A stretch of 64,000 bases of DNA, from assembly GCF_018446385.1 (NCBI RefSeq), contig NC_055992.1:97482947-97546946 (forward strand), read 5' to 3'. How positions within the stretch are numbered: the first letter of the stretch is position 1; each line of letters opens with the position of its first letter. This DNA is from Zingiber officinale (lineage: Eukaryota > Streptophyta > Magnoliopsida > Zingiberales > Zingiberaceae). Below the pieces are notes generated by a model. That model ran no database searches. It was not told the origin of the DNA and worked only from the letters and a program-made list of their open reading frames with translations. This document shows, piece by piece, positions 12,271-24,616 of the stretch. The position numbers and the translations under genes were made by a program.

Positions 12271-13870
12271 TCTTTAGCACTTGCAAATTGAAGGACCGAC
12301 CAGGACATGAATAACCGATCGAGCGTGTATGGCTAACCGAGATATGATTGTGTATGTGCAGTGTAACAAGTCAGGCAACTAATACCCGGGCGGGACATAA
12401 AAGACAAACCTTGACATGTAGCCGATCATGACATGTAGCCGACCGGGACAAGCATGGCTGACCAGGGCATAAATGGCAGATTAGGGAATAAATGGTTGAT
12501 TAGGATATCCGGACTACTAATATTCGGCCAAGAGATAAAGCTGATGGAGCAGGTCGGACGATGGAGTATGGACGGAGGAGGTTGATCGGCTAGATGGTCT
12601 GTATGACTAGATGGGAAGACTGACCAGTCCAAATGACAGGCCATTATGATAAATGGCAATAAAACTGACCGGGAAGAGATGATGGATCGGTGCCTGACTG
12701 AACTATCGAGTTGAACGATAGGCCGAGAAGTTAGGCTAATGTGTTGGGCGGGCAGTGAAGCAGACTGGGAATGATGATGTTTTGGAAACATGATGCACGT
12801 CCATGCTCGTTCACGACGGGCAAATAGTGGGCATGTGATGCATGATGGTGTGGCAGTTTGCATGCTTTTGTAAGAATACTTAACTGTGATCAAGGAGTTT
12901 ACCTCAACTGTAGAGGATAAACTCCTAGCTACCTTGTGTGGTTTAACTTTCGATTTGGGAGACTTTATCTCCCAAATCAGATTCTATACATATGTACCTA
13001 TTTTCGTGAATAGTGAATAATGCATACCTCTGCCGATGCATAGACCCCCCTTTATATAGTACCCCAGCGGACGATGTGCACGCTCCTCGAGGCATATGCA
13101 TATTTTCCAATTTGTCTTATGAAAGGATCTGTCAAGAAAATGTCTCTGACACTATATCTTAACAGAGTATGCATTTCCCTGACAAGATAATAGAAATTTT
13201 CGTCGTACGATCTGTCTGTTGATCATGCTTTATGTCAGCGGCACTATCTCCCAAAAAGATATTAAGAGATACATCAATGATCTCTCTGCTCGGCCGAGCG
13301 GGATAGTCGCTCGGCTAGGAACTCCCCCGCATGGACGGACTTGGCTGCTCTTCCCTGCGGTGACTCAACTTGGTAGCTTGTTTCCGTCCAGCCGGATTAA
13401 CGCTCTGGTCGTCCCAACATTCCTCTGCTCCATGATGAGCGCCTAATGATCTTGGTTATACGGGTGTTCTGTTTGGACCAACCCTTTGCCGGTCGGGCAG
13501 TTCATGCCCAATCGGCCAGTACTGCAGGAGAAATCCGCTCGGCTCCCCCTTTGATGAGCCCGTTGATTTTCTAACATTGACGTCCTTGACTTTGACCTTC
13601 ACATCGAGTGTTATCTATGTCTTTTGACCGCACTTAATGGGTCACCTTTTATCACTGCATCACACTCCATAGAGAAACTCAGTCGGCCTTCATACAATGT
13701 ATGTCACATTGTAACTTCAGTTTAACATTCTTTTCAAATCTTTGTTAGATGTCATTGTGCCTCCATCTCCCTCTCCCTTTTCACGGAAGGGAGCTTCAAA
13801 TACTAGTTAACTGCTCAGAAAGAAAAAATATATATATATCAAATAAACAGCTGCTCAGCAACCTTCACTG
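12271..13870 (-). repeat. LTR-derived repetitive DNA, no gene
   Basis: No coding sequence is supported here. About 12290-12730 is GC-moderate, with diverged short repeats around GACCGGGACA and ACATGTAGCCGA. From about 12895 the sequence resembles an LTR read on the minus strand: the complement has a TATA box (CTATATAAAGGG, near 13050-13062) followed by a short GC-rich leader. 13280-13320 has a TCGGCCGAGCGGGATAGTCG inverted motif and 13480-13560 more GC-rich, Gypsy-like sequence. I could not define element ends. 13700-13870 is the 3' flank of the next gene. Confidence 0.5.
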
Positions 13871-13907
13871 TCTATTTTATTCCATGGCTAGGAGAATGAG
13901 GTCTCCG

Positions 13908-15227
13908 TTAAGGAGGTGAGACTGTTGTTGTCTGTGAAGAGGAAGAGTTGGATGCACCATCATCATCATTTCCTCTTGATTGTGTCTTATTCTGCTTCTG
14001 CTGCTTGAATCTCAAGTCTGATGCAAGTGCAGCCCCAGAGGTGCAAACAGCAGGAGGAGGTGCTGCTGTGGATTCCTGAGGTTGAACACACATGCCACTA
14101 ATTAACACAAACTGTTGAACATGACGGATGTTTTCAGTTCTTTTATCTTCAGGGCTTCGCCTCCGGTTGTATAGTCGATATTTCTGCAATCAAAATCTCA
14201 AATCAAATACACAATTCAGGAATTTATTTTTTTTAACTGTAGTTCATTCAATCATCCTAAAGCAGCCTGAATCAGATATCTTGCGTGAGTATGACTAAAG
14301 ATACCTGTAAATGGCTCTTAACTTCATCGTTGGTGAGGCCATCCACCTTCATCAGCTCCTTGATCTGCTTTGGAGTCGCAACTGAAGCGTAATCGATCAT
14401 GAAACTCTTCTTTTTATTTTCAATGATAATTATGAATGCATGTGACAGATCAATATGAATCAAAGAATGGATTTTTATGAAGACTGCATATATACCGTGA
14501 GAGCCTCCGAGCTGCTCGAGGGCGCGGAGAAACCGGCGGTGGAGCTCCGGCGACCAACTCCTCCTTGTCTTCCTGTGACCCTGAAGCTGACCTTCCTTCT
14601 TGTCTTCACCGCCACAGGCGTCTCCCTTGCTAGCATTTGAGCCTGCCGGTGCCGCAATTTTATTTTCTGTTGCAAAAGGATGAAATGCGTCTCCTCCATT
14701 ACCACTGACTGCTATCGGCTTCACAGGAGGAGGAGGAAGAAGCTAATCAACAATTAATCACAGTTAACAATTACAACGATCACAAAATTAATCAAGAAAC
14801 ACACACATATATATTCTCACCGCCGCCTCCGTTTCCGCACTCTGATTCCATATCTGAACCGATTTAAGCCAATCCAGCTTCTCAGAAAATCTGGTCGCCG
14901 CCGCCGCCGGCGTGCTCATCTGAGAATCTCTTAATCTATCTTCCGGCGAAGACGACGACGACGAGCTCAGCTTCAACGGAATGAACTCCTCCAGCACCGG
15001 CCTATCATCCATCTGCTGCCTCAATCTTTCGATGGCTGTAGACCAAATCAGTACTACAAATTAGTGGGGAAAGCCATACGACAGTACTGGATATTCGATC
15101 TGTCACGTAAAAAAAAATCACCTCGAGTGACGAGTTTCATGCAAAGAGGCAACTCTCTCTGGAACACCTGAATCTTCCTGCGTTCCTCCTCGAGCGCGCG
15201 AACGTAGTCCATGTCTTGGTTGACCAT
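13908..15227 (-). CDS. HHO: GARP/Myb-like transcription factor, HHO/NIGT1 family
   Basis: Exons on the minus strand are 15227-15122, 15035-14821, 14742-14496, 14381-14305 and 14183-13908; all introns are GT-AG, and the 921-nt CDS encodes 306 aa. The N-terminus (residues about 6-55; [20 protein letters not shown], then [17 protein letters not shown] and [11 protein letters not shown]) is the conserved, likely oligomerising block of HHO/NIGT1 proteins. The G2-like/GARP DNA-binding domain is at about 163-223 ([46 protein letters not shown]). Known members are nuclear repressors of nitrate-uptake and phosphate-starvation genes, induced by nitrate. The C-terminus is Ser/Gln-rich. The start is the first ATG, matching the family N-terminus. 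Family assignment is firm; the exact paralogue is not known. Confidence 0.93.
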
Positions 15228-15446
15228 AGGGCGATCGCAAAGATTACGAGATAGATTAACGAAAGAATTACCCTGCTTTGCTTCGTTTTGCTCATCAAAT
15301 CGACGACGAAGACGGTTTGAGAGATAGAGAGAGGAGGAGGAAGGTAAAGAAATCCAGGACGAGGAGTCATTTACGAGATTTCACAACACGGGCGCGTCGC
15401 TTTGAGAGGGGCGGCTGGTGCGCCCCTTGAGGCGGCGGGCCGGCGG

Positions 15447-15454
15447 TGACGTCA
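15447..15454. promoter_or_regulatory. TGACGTCA palindrome upstream of the HHO-like gene
   Basis: A perfect TGACGTCA box, a binding site for TGA/bZIP-type factors, lies about 220 bp upstream of the start codon at 15227. Position and perfection suggest a promoter element; no function is shown. Confidence 0.5.
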
Positions 15455-16594
15455 GAGGGGATAAGATCGAATGTGGTGAATCCGCTGAGAATCTACCATG
15501 AAGACCAGAGCTCCGTTCGACACGCCTGCAACGACAACCTGCGAGTCTGGTGAAGGATTATACTGAACGGTAGGAATCGATAGATTTCGCCAAATCTTTC
15601 GTCACAGATTGGCCATCGGACACCACGAAGAGGCAGTAGACCAACAAGTTGACAATAAACAACGCGGTGGCGGCGCAGAGAATCTACCTGCTCTGCTGTC
15701 CCGAGGGATGCTTGGGACGTGCTCTTCCAGTGCGTGGAATGTTTGTTGTAGCTGCCAATGGATTATCAATGAATATTGTTTTAGCATAAGCAGAGATCAT
15801 TGGAAGAGAAGATGGTAAATATGGGAGAAAAAAAAAAGGAGCTTCGATTTTAAACAACCAGGCGTCCAAGATTTTGAAAATTTTGGGGAACAAGAAGAAC
15901 GAAGCAAAATACAGAAAGTCGCAAGTTAAAGCATCATTTTACCCGCAAATAAAGTAGTAAAAGAAAAAAAAACAGAGCGTAGTTTAACATAAATCATTCT
16001 GGTTCTAATGACTTCATATAAGTCGTTTAATGTTTGAAACTCAGACCATTTTTGTCCTTCATGCTTCAGTGTGTATTAGATCACATTATTATTTATGAGT
16101 AAAAGTTATTCGGCTGTGTAAAAACTAGCAATTAGTTTTTACAATTATAGAACTAATTAATTGTTAGCTTCTATACAGTGATGTTATATATTTTGATTTT
16201 AATTCTTTAAGTTATAACCTAATTTAAATAGCATTTTAACAAGTAAAATAAATAATGAGGACTCTATACATTTCAAATAGGCATTAATTATATTATCACG
16301 ATAGAAACTAATTGTTAACTTTTATGATATGTAGAAGTTAGTTGACATTTTTTATAATGATGACTTTATATCATTTTGATTTTATTTTTTTGAGTAATAA
16401 TTTGGTTAAAATTATATTTTAACAAGTAAAACAAACATATAAACTTCATAAAATTTATTACATTTCTAATGAATATAATTTAATCCTGATCGAACCTATA
16501 AAAGCTAGCACATAGTTTTTACAACGTGTAGTAACTATCTCTTAGCTTTTACATGTTGTAAAAGTTAGTTGAAAGTTTCTACAAGTTTTAGAAG
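15455..16594. other. Intergenic: promoter side, then AT-rich repeat
   Basis: 15455-15900 is moderately GC-rich; minus-strand translations give short open stretches, including a hydrophobic run near 15620-15680, but no family is recognisable and no splice model holds, so no gene is called. 16000-16594 is AT-rich and contains diverged direct repeats around TAGAAGTTAGTTGACA and AGCTTTTACA, seen near 16130, 16320, 16500 and 16560. Confidence 0.45.
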
Positions 16595-17025
16595 ATACTT
16601 GATCCTGTCCGGAATCTGAGTCAAATGGACTGTCGGGTGAGGTGGATGAAATATTGACCGAATCGCGATATCCCGAAGGGGGGTATGCTGAGATGACTTC
16701 TATGTTGACCAAGTCGTCAGAAGTCCTCTGGTCAACGTTACCTGCAACCAGCGACCGGATTGCCCCAGTTTCTAGTACCCTAAGCCTCGAGACATATCCA
16801 ACGAATATATAAGTTACAGACTAATATGTATAATAACGAAATACGCATAGAACATGAATAAAGACCGTACCCTAGCCCAGGGGCGCCCTCGGATGGGACG
16901 CTACTCAAGTGGTCGTGACCCGGAAGAGCAGATGACTCCAGGTCAGATGAAGAGCTAGATCTGACGAAGCGGAGTTGGACGTGGCACTGAGCCAGAAGCG
17001 GCGGCACGAAACCGGATGCGACCTT

Positions 17026-17300
17026 GGCATGCAGGCAGAGCTATGACATCGGCACGCAGGTCGGGCTATGACATCGGCACGCAGGCCGGGATAAGACATC
17101 GGCACGCAGGCCGGGCTATGACATCGACACACATGCAGGGATAAGACATCAGCGCACAGGTCGGGCTATGACATCAGCATGCAGGCCGGGCTATGACATC
17201 GGCACGCAGGCCGGGATGAGACATTGGCACGCAGGCTGGGATATAACGGCGGGACAAAGGTCGAAACATGATATCGACACGCAGACTGAGATATGACACA
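17026..17300. repeat. 25-bp minisatellite in the solo LTR
   Basis: About eleven head-to-tail copies of a 25-bp unit with core CACGCAGGCCGGGCTATGAC. The first nine are well preserved; the last two are diverged. The related LTR at 28620-29977 has only loose GTAGGCCGGC echoes, so the array probably expanded in this copy. Confidence 0.85.
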
Positions 17301-17472
17301 CAACCCAGAATCTAACACACAGGTCGGACGACACAAAGACCGAAACATAGCAAAGATGAAGCACAATCAAATCGGAGCCCACTGGCAGCAAGGGCTCGGA
17401 CGCTCAATCAACCTCGAAGGCGCACAACATGGCGGACGACCTGGAGGTGGCCTGCGATGAGACGACAATGTT

Positions 17473-18508
17473 GGAGCAATCTCAATGATCCGTGTGACCA
17501 TGTGTTTTGGCAAAGGGTTTAAGTTAGGTTTACCCTTGTTATTTGATATGTGCATGTGAGTGTGCAGGTTTACAGGATACACATATGACTTAGCTTGATG
17601 GTTTCAGGTCTAGTGAAGGATGGAGCATCCGAGGAACCGTGGACAAGGCAGCAATGACAAGGGACGAGGGAAACAACTTCAAGGCATACGCGAAGGATGA
17701 CATTGGGGACGAGTCGTGGACTTGGATGCATCCGAGGGACGAGAGCTAAAGGAAGTAGGCTTGAAGGCAAGAGGTTAAAGCTACAAAGAAAAGTCAAGTG
17801 AGTCGTGAGGGTCCGAGTGCTAAGAGAAATGTACTTGTGATGGGAACCCTAGGTATAGGGTTATATCAGTCGACTGGTGGTGAATACAGAAGCTCTATGT
17901 GCCCGAAATGGTTGGGATCAGTCGACTGGTCCTGGGATCAGTCGACTGGTATTGGGATCAGTCGACTGGTCCTGGGACCAATCGACTGGTAGATAGCCGT
18001 TGGCATGTCGTTGGGCTGGCACCAGTCGATTGGTACAAGAACCAGTCGACTGGTAACGAGCAAATCAGCTTGCTGATTTCTTCCAAACTCTATAAAAAGG
18101 AACTTGGGATGGTCGGCCAAGGTGACGAAATTAGACTTGGTTAAAGCCTAATTAGTAATCACTAAGTGCTCAAGATTTCCCTTGTGTCCAAGTGTCTTTG
18201 GTGAGTGTTGTGGTGAGGTTTCTCTACCCACAAGGAGGTTTGAGCTAGCCGGAGCTTCCGGGGACTAATCCACCGACGGATTGAGGGATCGTCCACCTTA
18301 CAGACAGTCATGGAGTAGGAGCAAGTTATCTCCGAACCACGTAAACGAACGTGTTAGCAGTTTACATGTCTTTCTTGTTTATATTTGTATTCGTATTAGT
18401 ATTTGTTATTGTATTTCCGCTTGCGCACTAACGAATACGTAGGAAGCGAACGATTTGGGGGCACCGTCCATTCAACCCCCCTTCTAGCCGACCACCAATC
18501 CCCTACAG
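17473..18508 (+). mobile_element. Candidate solo LTR nested in the Gypsy-type solo LTR
   Basis: The segment runs from TGTTGGAGCAATC to ATCCCCTACA, interrupts the outer LTR, and looks like an LTR promoter: an array of CAGTCGACTGGT-like palindromes (17868-18055), a TATA box (CTATAAAAAGG, near 18090), a transcribed-type leader and a terminal CACCGTCCATTCAACCCCCC stretch. No matching 5-bp target duplication is visible (GACAA on the left, GGAAA on the right), so the ends may be shifted or eroded. Confidence 0.6.
17868..18055. repeat. Array of GTCGACTGGT palindromes
   Basis: The motif CAGTCGACTGGT or a one-base variant occurs seven times in under 200 bp, with the first to fifth copies 20-50 bp apart. 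Each core (CAGTCGACTG) is a perfect inverted repeat. It sits just upstream of the TATA box of the nested LTR. Confidence 0.85.
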
Positions 18509-19448
18509 GAAAGAGAGGCGAGGTTGTAGCATCCTGGAGGAGTTCGCCAATGGGTGGCTATGGACGCCAGAAAAGAGGGAGATGGAGGCAGCGCTTGGCT
18601 GTCGGCAGCCCGAAAGGCGGCGGCCACTGGAAGCGGATGTGGGCGCTGGTGCGCTAAGAGAGAGGGAGACGACGACAGCTTGATGGAGACCAGCGGCACG
18701 GTAGAAGGGGACGACATTGCTTGGCGATGGTGGCAAAGGACTGGCCAGCGAAAGGCTACGCCCTGGATGCTAGAGAGGGCCAGCGGCGACCATAGGAGGG
18801 TGGCAGCACCATAGGCCACTAAAGGATGGTCGTCGGCCGGAGCAGGGAGGTCCGCGGTGACGCTCACGCAGGAGGGGAGATAGTTGTCGTCGGCAACAAC
18901 GAAAGTAGATGGAGGCGGCGACATCGTGAGGAAGAAGGGGGCGGCATGTGAGGTAGCGGAGTTCCTCAGGCGGGAGAGAGAACGGAGGAGGAGGGTGGCG
19001 GCGTGCTTTCTAGTGGCGGTCCTCAGAGGCGCGGGGTCGGCTGCGAGGCTGGCGATTGCTGAGGCAGCCTGGACGCGAGAGAGATAGAGAGGAGATGACA
19101 CTAGAAATGAACCCAGCGGTCGTCAGTGTCTGCGGGAGGGAGAAGCATCCTTGATGGCGACATTAAGTGGGCGGCATCGAGTCTTATCCGGTGGCGATAT
19201 CGCGAGGAGGAGAGGGAGAGGAGTGGCGGCCGACGCCAGTGAGGAGTGTGAGGGAGAGAAGTTGATCGCCCCTGGCGGCGAAAAACCAGCACGAAGAAGA
19301 AGGCCCCCCCCCCCCCCCCTCTCTTCCTAAAACCACTTTTCAACAGTGCCCCCTTCCTTTTAAAATCCTACACAGTGATTTAATTAAATTATCTCTCCTC
19401 TTTTCCTTAATTACTTCTATGTTTCTAAATCATATCCACATCAATACT

Positions 19449-20589
19449 AATTAATTTTTACAATAGCATTGAATTTAAAGATATTTTTAGGATAAAATTA
19501 CGAGAGGAGTGCTTTTGTTTTTTTGAAAAAAGGACGCTAATTTTTAATTTTATACATTATTTATTCTACCTTCGTCTTTTTGATGCTACTAATAAATATT
19601 ATAATTATTTCAAATGCTTGAGAAACATCATTCATCTGTTTTCTTTTTCTTTTCAAAGACAGAAACAACATGAAAGGAAACTAAGGGGGCGTTTGTTACA
19701 TGCATTTTTCATTTTCATTTTTTGAAAAATGTGCATTTTCTGAAATAATACTAACAAAAAATACTAACAAAAAATTTATTTATATTTGTTCATCTTTATT
19801 GTACTTATAGTATCAGTTTTAACCGTCAGAGCTCGGTTTGTATTTTACAGCGAATGCTTGTGATCCACAGTTGTGCATACTGCTAAACGAAAGTCGTTCG
19901 CCGTGAAACTAGACAAGCACAAAATCTGCAAAAAAGCAAAATGGGACTCAAATTAGGACGGTAAACAAGTCGAACCGAGCCGAATCGAGATTTAGGATGT
20001 TCAAACTTATTTAATAAGGTAACTGAGTCAAGCCAAGTCAAGCTTGAAATGAACTAAACTTTTGAAATGATTGTTTAAACTTGATTTATTTTTTATGAAC
20101 TTGAGCTTATTTAAACTTGATTTGAATTTTGTTCGTTTAGATGTTATCGAGCTCTTAATTCAAGTTTGGCTTGAGCTCGATTTGAACTTGGCTTGAGCTT
20201 GGTTCGAACTTGACTTAAGCTTAGTTCGTTTAGATATTATCGAACTCTTAATTCAAATTTGTTTGATTGTTTAAAACTTTTAATTGTTTGATTGGTTATG
20301 GAGTTTGATAATTCAAATTTATTTGTTTATTTTATTTTTATTTAGTATATTGAAAAGAGTTTTATTAATATTAATATGGTTCATGAATATTATTTATGAA
20401 CGTTAACAACTGAATACGTATGTGTTCAAGCTGTTTGTTTAGTTTAACGAGTTATTCAAACTTTTTTTTTTAATTAATCTTGTGTATTTTAAACGAATAT
20501 AAATAAATTTTTACTGAGCCAAACACTAAGTTTGATCATGAATACTTGGTTCATTTACCGTCTTAACTCAAATTATGTAAACAACATTT

Positions 20590-20659
<70 letters not shown>

Positions 20660-21791
20660 GGAAGCCATATTTTACCTCAAGAATATTTTTATTTTCACTG
20701 TTATGGTAGCAGTTATAACTAACTACTATAATAATATATAAAAGTTACTCAATCATTGTTATAATATGTAATAAGTAATATAATATTATTGTAGTAGTTA
20801 TTTAGTATTTCTACGTATTATATACAAGGTACTTAGTAGCTATTATAATTATGTTTAAGTGATTTTAGCCCATTTAAAATGATTTGATTAATTCAAATAA
20901 TTTTGATTAAATGGTTAAAAAGTATTTTTGATGTAATATTATTTAAAATTTATGATTTAAGATTTAAAATTTAAATTTAATTATAATATTTTAAAAATAA
21001 TTTTGATTAATTTAAAACTATTTTGATGATGTTAAATAATTTTAATTAAGTTCTTAAAGAATATTTTGATATAATAATGATTTATATAGTAATTTTGATT
21101 AAAGTGAAATAATTGATTTTTATATTATAACAATCGTACAGACTATAAATCTTACAAGTTTGAATTCTAAATTCTGAATTTTATTTATTAAAATACTCTT
21201 TATCAATCTGGTTAAAGTTATTTAAACTCTATTAAAATTATTTTAAATTAATAAAAATAATTTTAAAACTTTAAAGCAATTATAGCAACTAATTACAAAA
21301 TAATTTATACTTGTAATTATACAAGTTACCGGGTAAATTGATAATTATTACACTTGAATGAGAAGTATTCTAGTCATGAAACATCCCATCTTTTTAAATT
21401 TCTTTCCACAAAATCTTCGTATTCAACTATGAAAGATGAATCCGCCGCTGTCATTCGCCGATCAAATGATAGACCGGAGAGGGGTACAGAGCTTCTTCCA
21501 GAATCACCCTACAGCGGTCCAGTCTGGGGCCTCGAGCCATTGCTGTTCTTTCTTTTTGCAGAGTGATCGTCTTCTCGTAAATTCAAAATCTGAACTAGAT
21601 CACAGAATTTGAGCAGAGACTTCGTGTGCATCGAAATCTCTGAAAGTTTATTGAAAGATAAACGAGTGGCGAAACAACATGAGTTTGTGATCTAAGAGCA
21701 AAGACACTTATTCCTATAAGAACAGGCGGAGTAACTAAGAACACTGAACACTGAATGGAACATGTAATCGCATAACTGGAAGTGGTTAGAT
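19449..21791. other. AT-rich intergenic DNA with repeats and 3' flank of PB1 gene
   Basis: No gene is supported. 19680-19760 begins with a GGGGGCGTTTGTTAC motif like the ends of small plant DNA transposons, but no partner end was found. 19960-20560 is a dispersed-type repeat of alternating TTGAGCTCGATTTGAACTTG blocks. 20604-20652 is an (AT)n microsatellite. 20690-21350 belongs to the AT-rich family also seen near 29980-30510 and 56190-56640, with TAGTAGCTATTATAA and TTTTGATTAATTTAAA modules. 21350-21791 is the 3' flank of the next gene. Confidence 0.5.
20604..20652. repeat. (AT)n microsatellite
   Basis: Uninterrupted AT dinucleotide run of about 49 bp, preceded by a poly-A run. Confidence 0.98.
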
Positions 21792-23713
21792 TCATGATGC
21801 TCTGTTTGCCTTGCCGTCGGTAGGCGCCATTGCAGCACCTGAAACGGCCACAACAGAGCTCGCCGGCTGACCCTGAGGAGCTAACGCCGGGGAAGAGGTT
21901 GCCTGAGAGTAGTATAGCTGCTGGTGGGAATGATCGACGCCGCCCCCGAATTCATAGCCGTAGTTAAGCATCGTCGCGGGTGGCTGAGAAAGATTATGGG
22001 GCTGAAGCACGTGGTACCCGGCGCCGGCGAACGAGTGGGTGGGCACTGCAGGTTTCGCCTGGGTTTGCGTCGAATTTGGATCCGCCAAATTGTACGTCGC
22101 GGCCGGCTGAACGGAGTAGAAGTACATGGGAATTTGGGGGTCGTATGGGTGGGGGGTTTGCGGCGATTGCTGTATTGCGTGGGAGGCTGCGATCGGGTAG
22201 TAGGATGAAGCGGGGATGACGTTGCCGGCGGCGGGATGGGGCATGTAGTGGGGATTCACCGAAACGTACTGTGGCTGCTGTTGATGGAACTGCGGATGGA
22301 GCTGTGGCTGCTGGAATTGCTGCGGTTGCACTTGGGGAAATTGGTAACCGGCGATGCTAGTCGCCGGAAACGGAACGTGGTAGCTGGGATCCGAGGAAAC
22401 AGGCAGGTCGCGTTTTTGATCAATCGTGGCATCCGAAAACAGCAGCATCCTGGAGACAGAGATCGAGTAGCTTTTTACTCTAAGAACGAACCAAAATTGC
22501 AACTTTTGTTCTTATCAGTAACCAAAAGGGGAAAACGATACCTCGATCCGGGAACAGGGATGGGTGCTTCGTTCAGATTTGGCTTCAGGGATTGCTGAGA
22601 GAGATTGGGGACGACACCCAGATCATACTTTTCGTCATCGTAGGAGAAATTTCGGATAGGGTTTTCGATAGGGGAGACGGTCGTGGTGGCGACGGAAGAT
22701 GCGGGGAGGGGAACAGTTGGAGGGGGGCGGAGATAGTGAGGGAACGCTGGCTCCTTACAATCGTCGTGGCCACCGGTGGATGAGGCCGGTGCGGCGGAAT
22801 GAATCGTGTGGGAAAAATTGTCCTCGAAGCCGGTGCGGATGGGCGGAAGATTGGAGGGAGAAGGAGAGGAAGATGCAGATCCGAAGGAGGAATTCGTATC
22901 GAGCATGGCCGTGTCCGGGATGGAGTGAACGTCCTGGGTTTGGCGGGCAAGCTTGCCGGAAGATTTCGGGCGGCGCTGGATGACGAGCGGCTCGGGCCGA
23001 TCTAATTGGCCCCCTCCCGCACTGCCGGATATTAGGGCACCGCTGTGAGAGTGAACGGAGGAGAGGTCCTCGAGGCCAAGGAGGCAATTGACGGAGGCAG
23101 AGTCGGAGGACAGGCGGCGAGGGACTCCGTCGATCCCCATCCCGCCCATGGCGCTATTAAGGGCGTCGACGAACCAAAGATCCGATTTGGAATCGTCGAG
23201 GAGAGACCCAATCGAAGACGCGGGCGACATCTCCGCCTTGGATGGAAAGAGGAACAACCGGAGGCGGGAGGAGCCGGTGGCCCCGCCCCCAACGCCAGCG
23301 GAGGAAGCGGCCACGATTCGCTCGTACTCCTCCGCCATGTTGTCGAGGTCCTCGTCCGTAGCGACTGAGATCAGCGAGTCGAGGTCCTCGTTGGGGAGCT
23401 GGTACTTGAGGGAGAAGGAGCGACCGCCAAGGAGGTTCCGAGAGAGCTTGCCGGAAACGTCAGCGAGAGTAGAGTGGCGATCGACGACCACCATGCGGGT
23501 CTCTCCTCCGACGTAGCATAGGGACTTATCGCTCGGCCGGGGGACGATGCGGCCGCCGTAGCTGCACATCAAGCGGAGGCGGGCGCCGGCGGAACTGGCC
23601 GGGTGCAACGCGGGTTCCTCCCAGCAGCCTCCGGAGAGGGAGCGTGGGGACGATTCGACATAGTCGGAGTGGCAAAGGCCGGTGGTGGCGGAACCGGCGG
23701 CCGCCGTTTCCAT
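21792..23713 (-). CDS. PB1-domain (octicosapeptide/Phox/Bem1p) protein
   Basis: Two exons, 23713-22542 and 22449-21792, joined by a GT-AG intron, give an 1830-nt CDS of 609 aa. The PB1 domain lies at about residues 46-155: LRLMCSYGGRIVPRPSD with a basic cluster, then LCYVGGETRMVVVDR, and the acidic OPCA-type motif NEDLDSLISVATDEDLDNMA. PB1 domains mediate head-to-tail protein dimers. The middle is Ser/Pro-rich and probably disordered; the C-terminal half is Gln/Pro/Tyr-rich (QPQQFQQPQLHPQFHQQQ). This layout matches plant PB1-only proteins of unknown function, not ARF or AUX/IAA factors, since no DNA-binding domain is visible. Exon 1 is strongly GC-rich. Confidence 0.9.
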
Positions 23714-24616
23714 AAAGGCAGGGAGGAGAAGTGGAAATGGGTTGGCGGAAGGGGAGAGGTAAGAAGAGTGGGTTCACGTCGTTTCTATTTCTTAGTCCTC
23801 ATATCTTTTTATCTTTTCCACCCCTAAAATTTAACAATCTATCTTAAACGACCTCTAAAGTTTGATAATGCCAAAAGTACTCCTAATATTTACTAAGTGG
23901 CATTAAAATTCCCCTAAAATATCGATTTTACCGTTCTAAATTATCACTTAAATCACACAAAGACAATTTTACAGCAAATTAAACAAAATATTAGGATATT
24001 AATGAGGGTAAGGTTTAAGGTTTCAAACTTTCAATATTATTTAAAATTTAAAGACATTTTCAAAATTCTAAGAGCATTATGAAAAATGTCCTTATTAACA
24101 ATTGGTATACTGTAAAGAGGAGGACGAGGTTTCTGAGTCCCGTCCACATTTATGCGGAGAGTTGCAAGGCACGTGATGTACGATCGTGCCTGATGGCCCA
24201 ACGAGAAGCATAAAACATCATCGCACATTTACTACTAGTCGAATGAGTATTATTTTATTTCGAAAATATTCTTATTTTTAATATTATTATAATAATAATT
24301 AATTAATTATTACAATGTAATAAAATAAAATATTATTTATCAATTTATTAAATTATTTAATTTTTTTTATATCAATTATTAATTGTTACGGTATTATAAC
24401 TACATGCTATTACAAAAATTTTAAAATAATTTATCAAATTAAAATAATTTTAATAAAATTATTTTAATTTAAAAAGAATATTTTAATATAATAATGTTTA
24501 TATATTAATTTTTTATTAGAGTAAAAAAATTATATTACAATTAGACATAGCGTTGCAAATATTTTAAAAGTAAAATATACGATGATTTAATTTTATGAAA
24601 TAGGAATACTTTTTAA
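23714..24616. other. Intergenic, 5' flank of PB1 gene
   Basis: 23714-23830 is the probable promoter and leader of the PB1 gene. 23830-24010 is low-complexity TTTACTAAGTGGCATTAAAA-type sequence. 24240-24616 is very AT-rich repeat with TAATTATTACAATGTAATAA-like palindromes. No gene is seen. Confidence 0.5.

Larger units (their letters stand above)
16600..19443 (-). mobile_element. Solo LTR of a Gypsy-type family, with nested insertion
   Basis: The unit starts TGATCCTGTC and ends ATCCACATCA. It is flanked by a perfect 5-bp duplication ATACT (16595-16599 and 19444-19448). Its left half matches the LTR at 28620-29977: shared blocks include the GTCAGAAGTCCTC motif (about 16718 and 28727), CCAGCGACCGG, and a GGGGCGCCCTCGGATGG motif (about 16882 and 28898). 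There is no primer site or interior, so it is a solo LTR formed by LTR-LTR recombination. A 25-bp minisatellite (17026-17300) and a second LTR (17473-18508) lie inside. Minus orientation is taken from the related element. Long frames in its GC-rich half are not genes. Confidence 0.8.

Noticed and set aside
12426-12893. 155-residue minus-strand frame
   Set aside because: Low-complexity translation of LTR-derived repeats, with no domain or splice context.
17468-18513. Target duplication for the nested LTR
   Set aside because: GACAA and GGAAA do not match, so the nested LTR is reported without a duplication.
18484-19101. 205-residue minus-strand frame in GC-rich DNA
   Set aside because: It lies inside a solo LTR defined by target duplications, has overlapping frames on both strands and no recognisable domain.
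23032-23516. Plus-strand frames of about 100-140 residues
   Set aside because: They are antisense shadows of PB1-gene exon 1, caused by high GC content.
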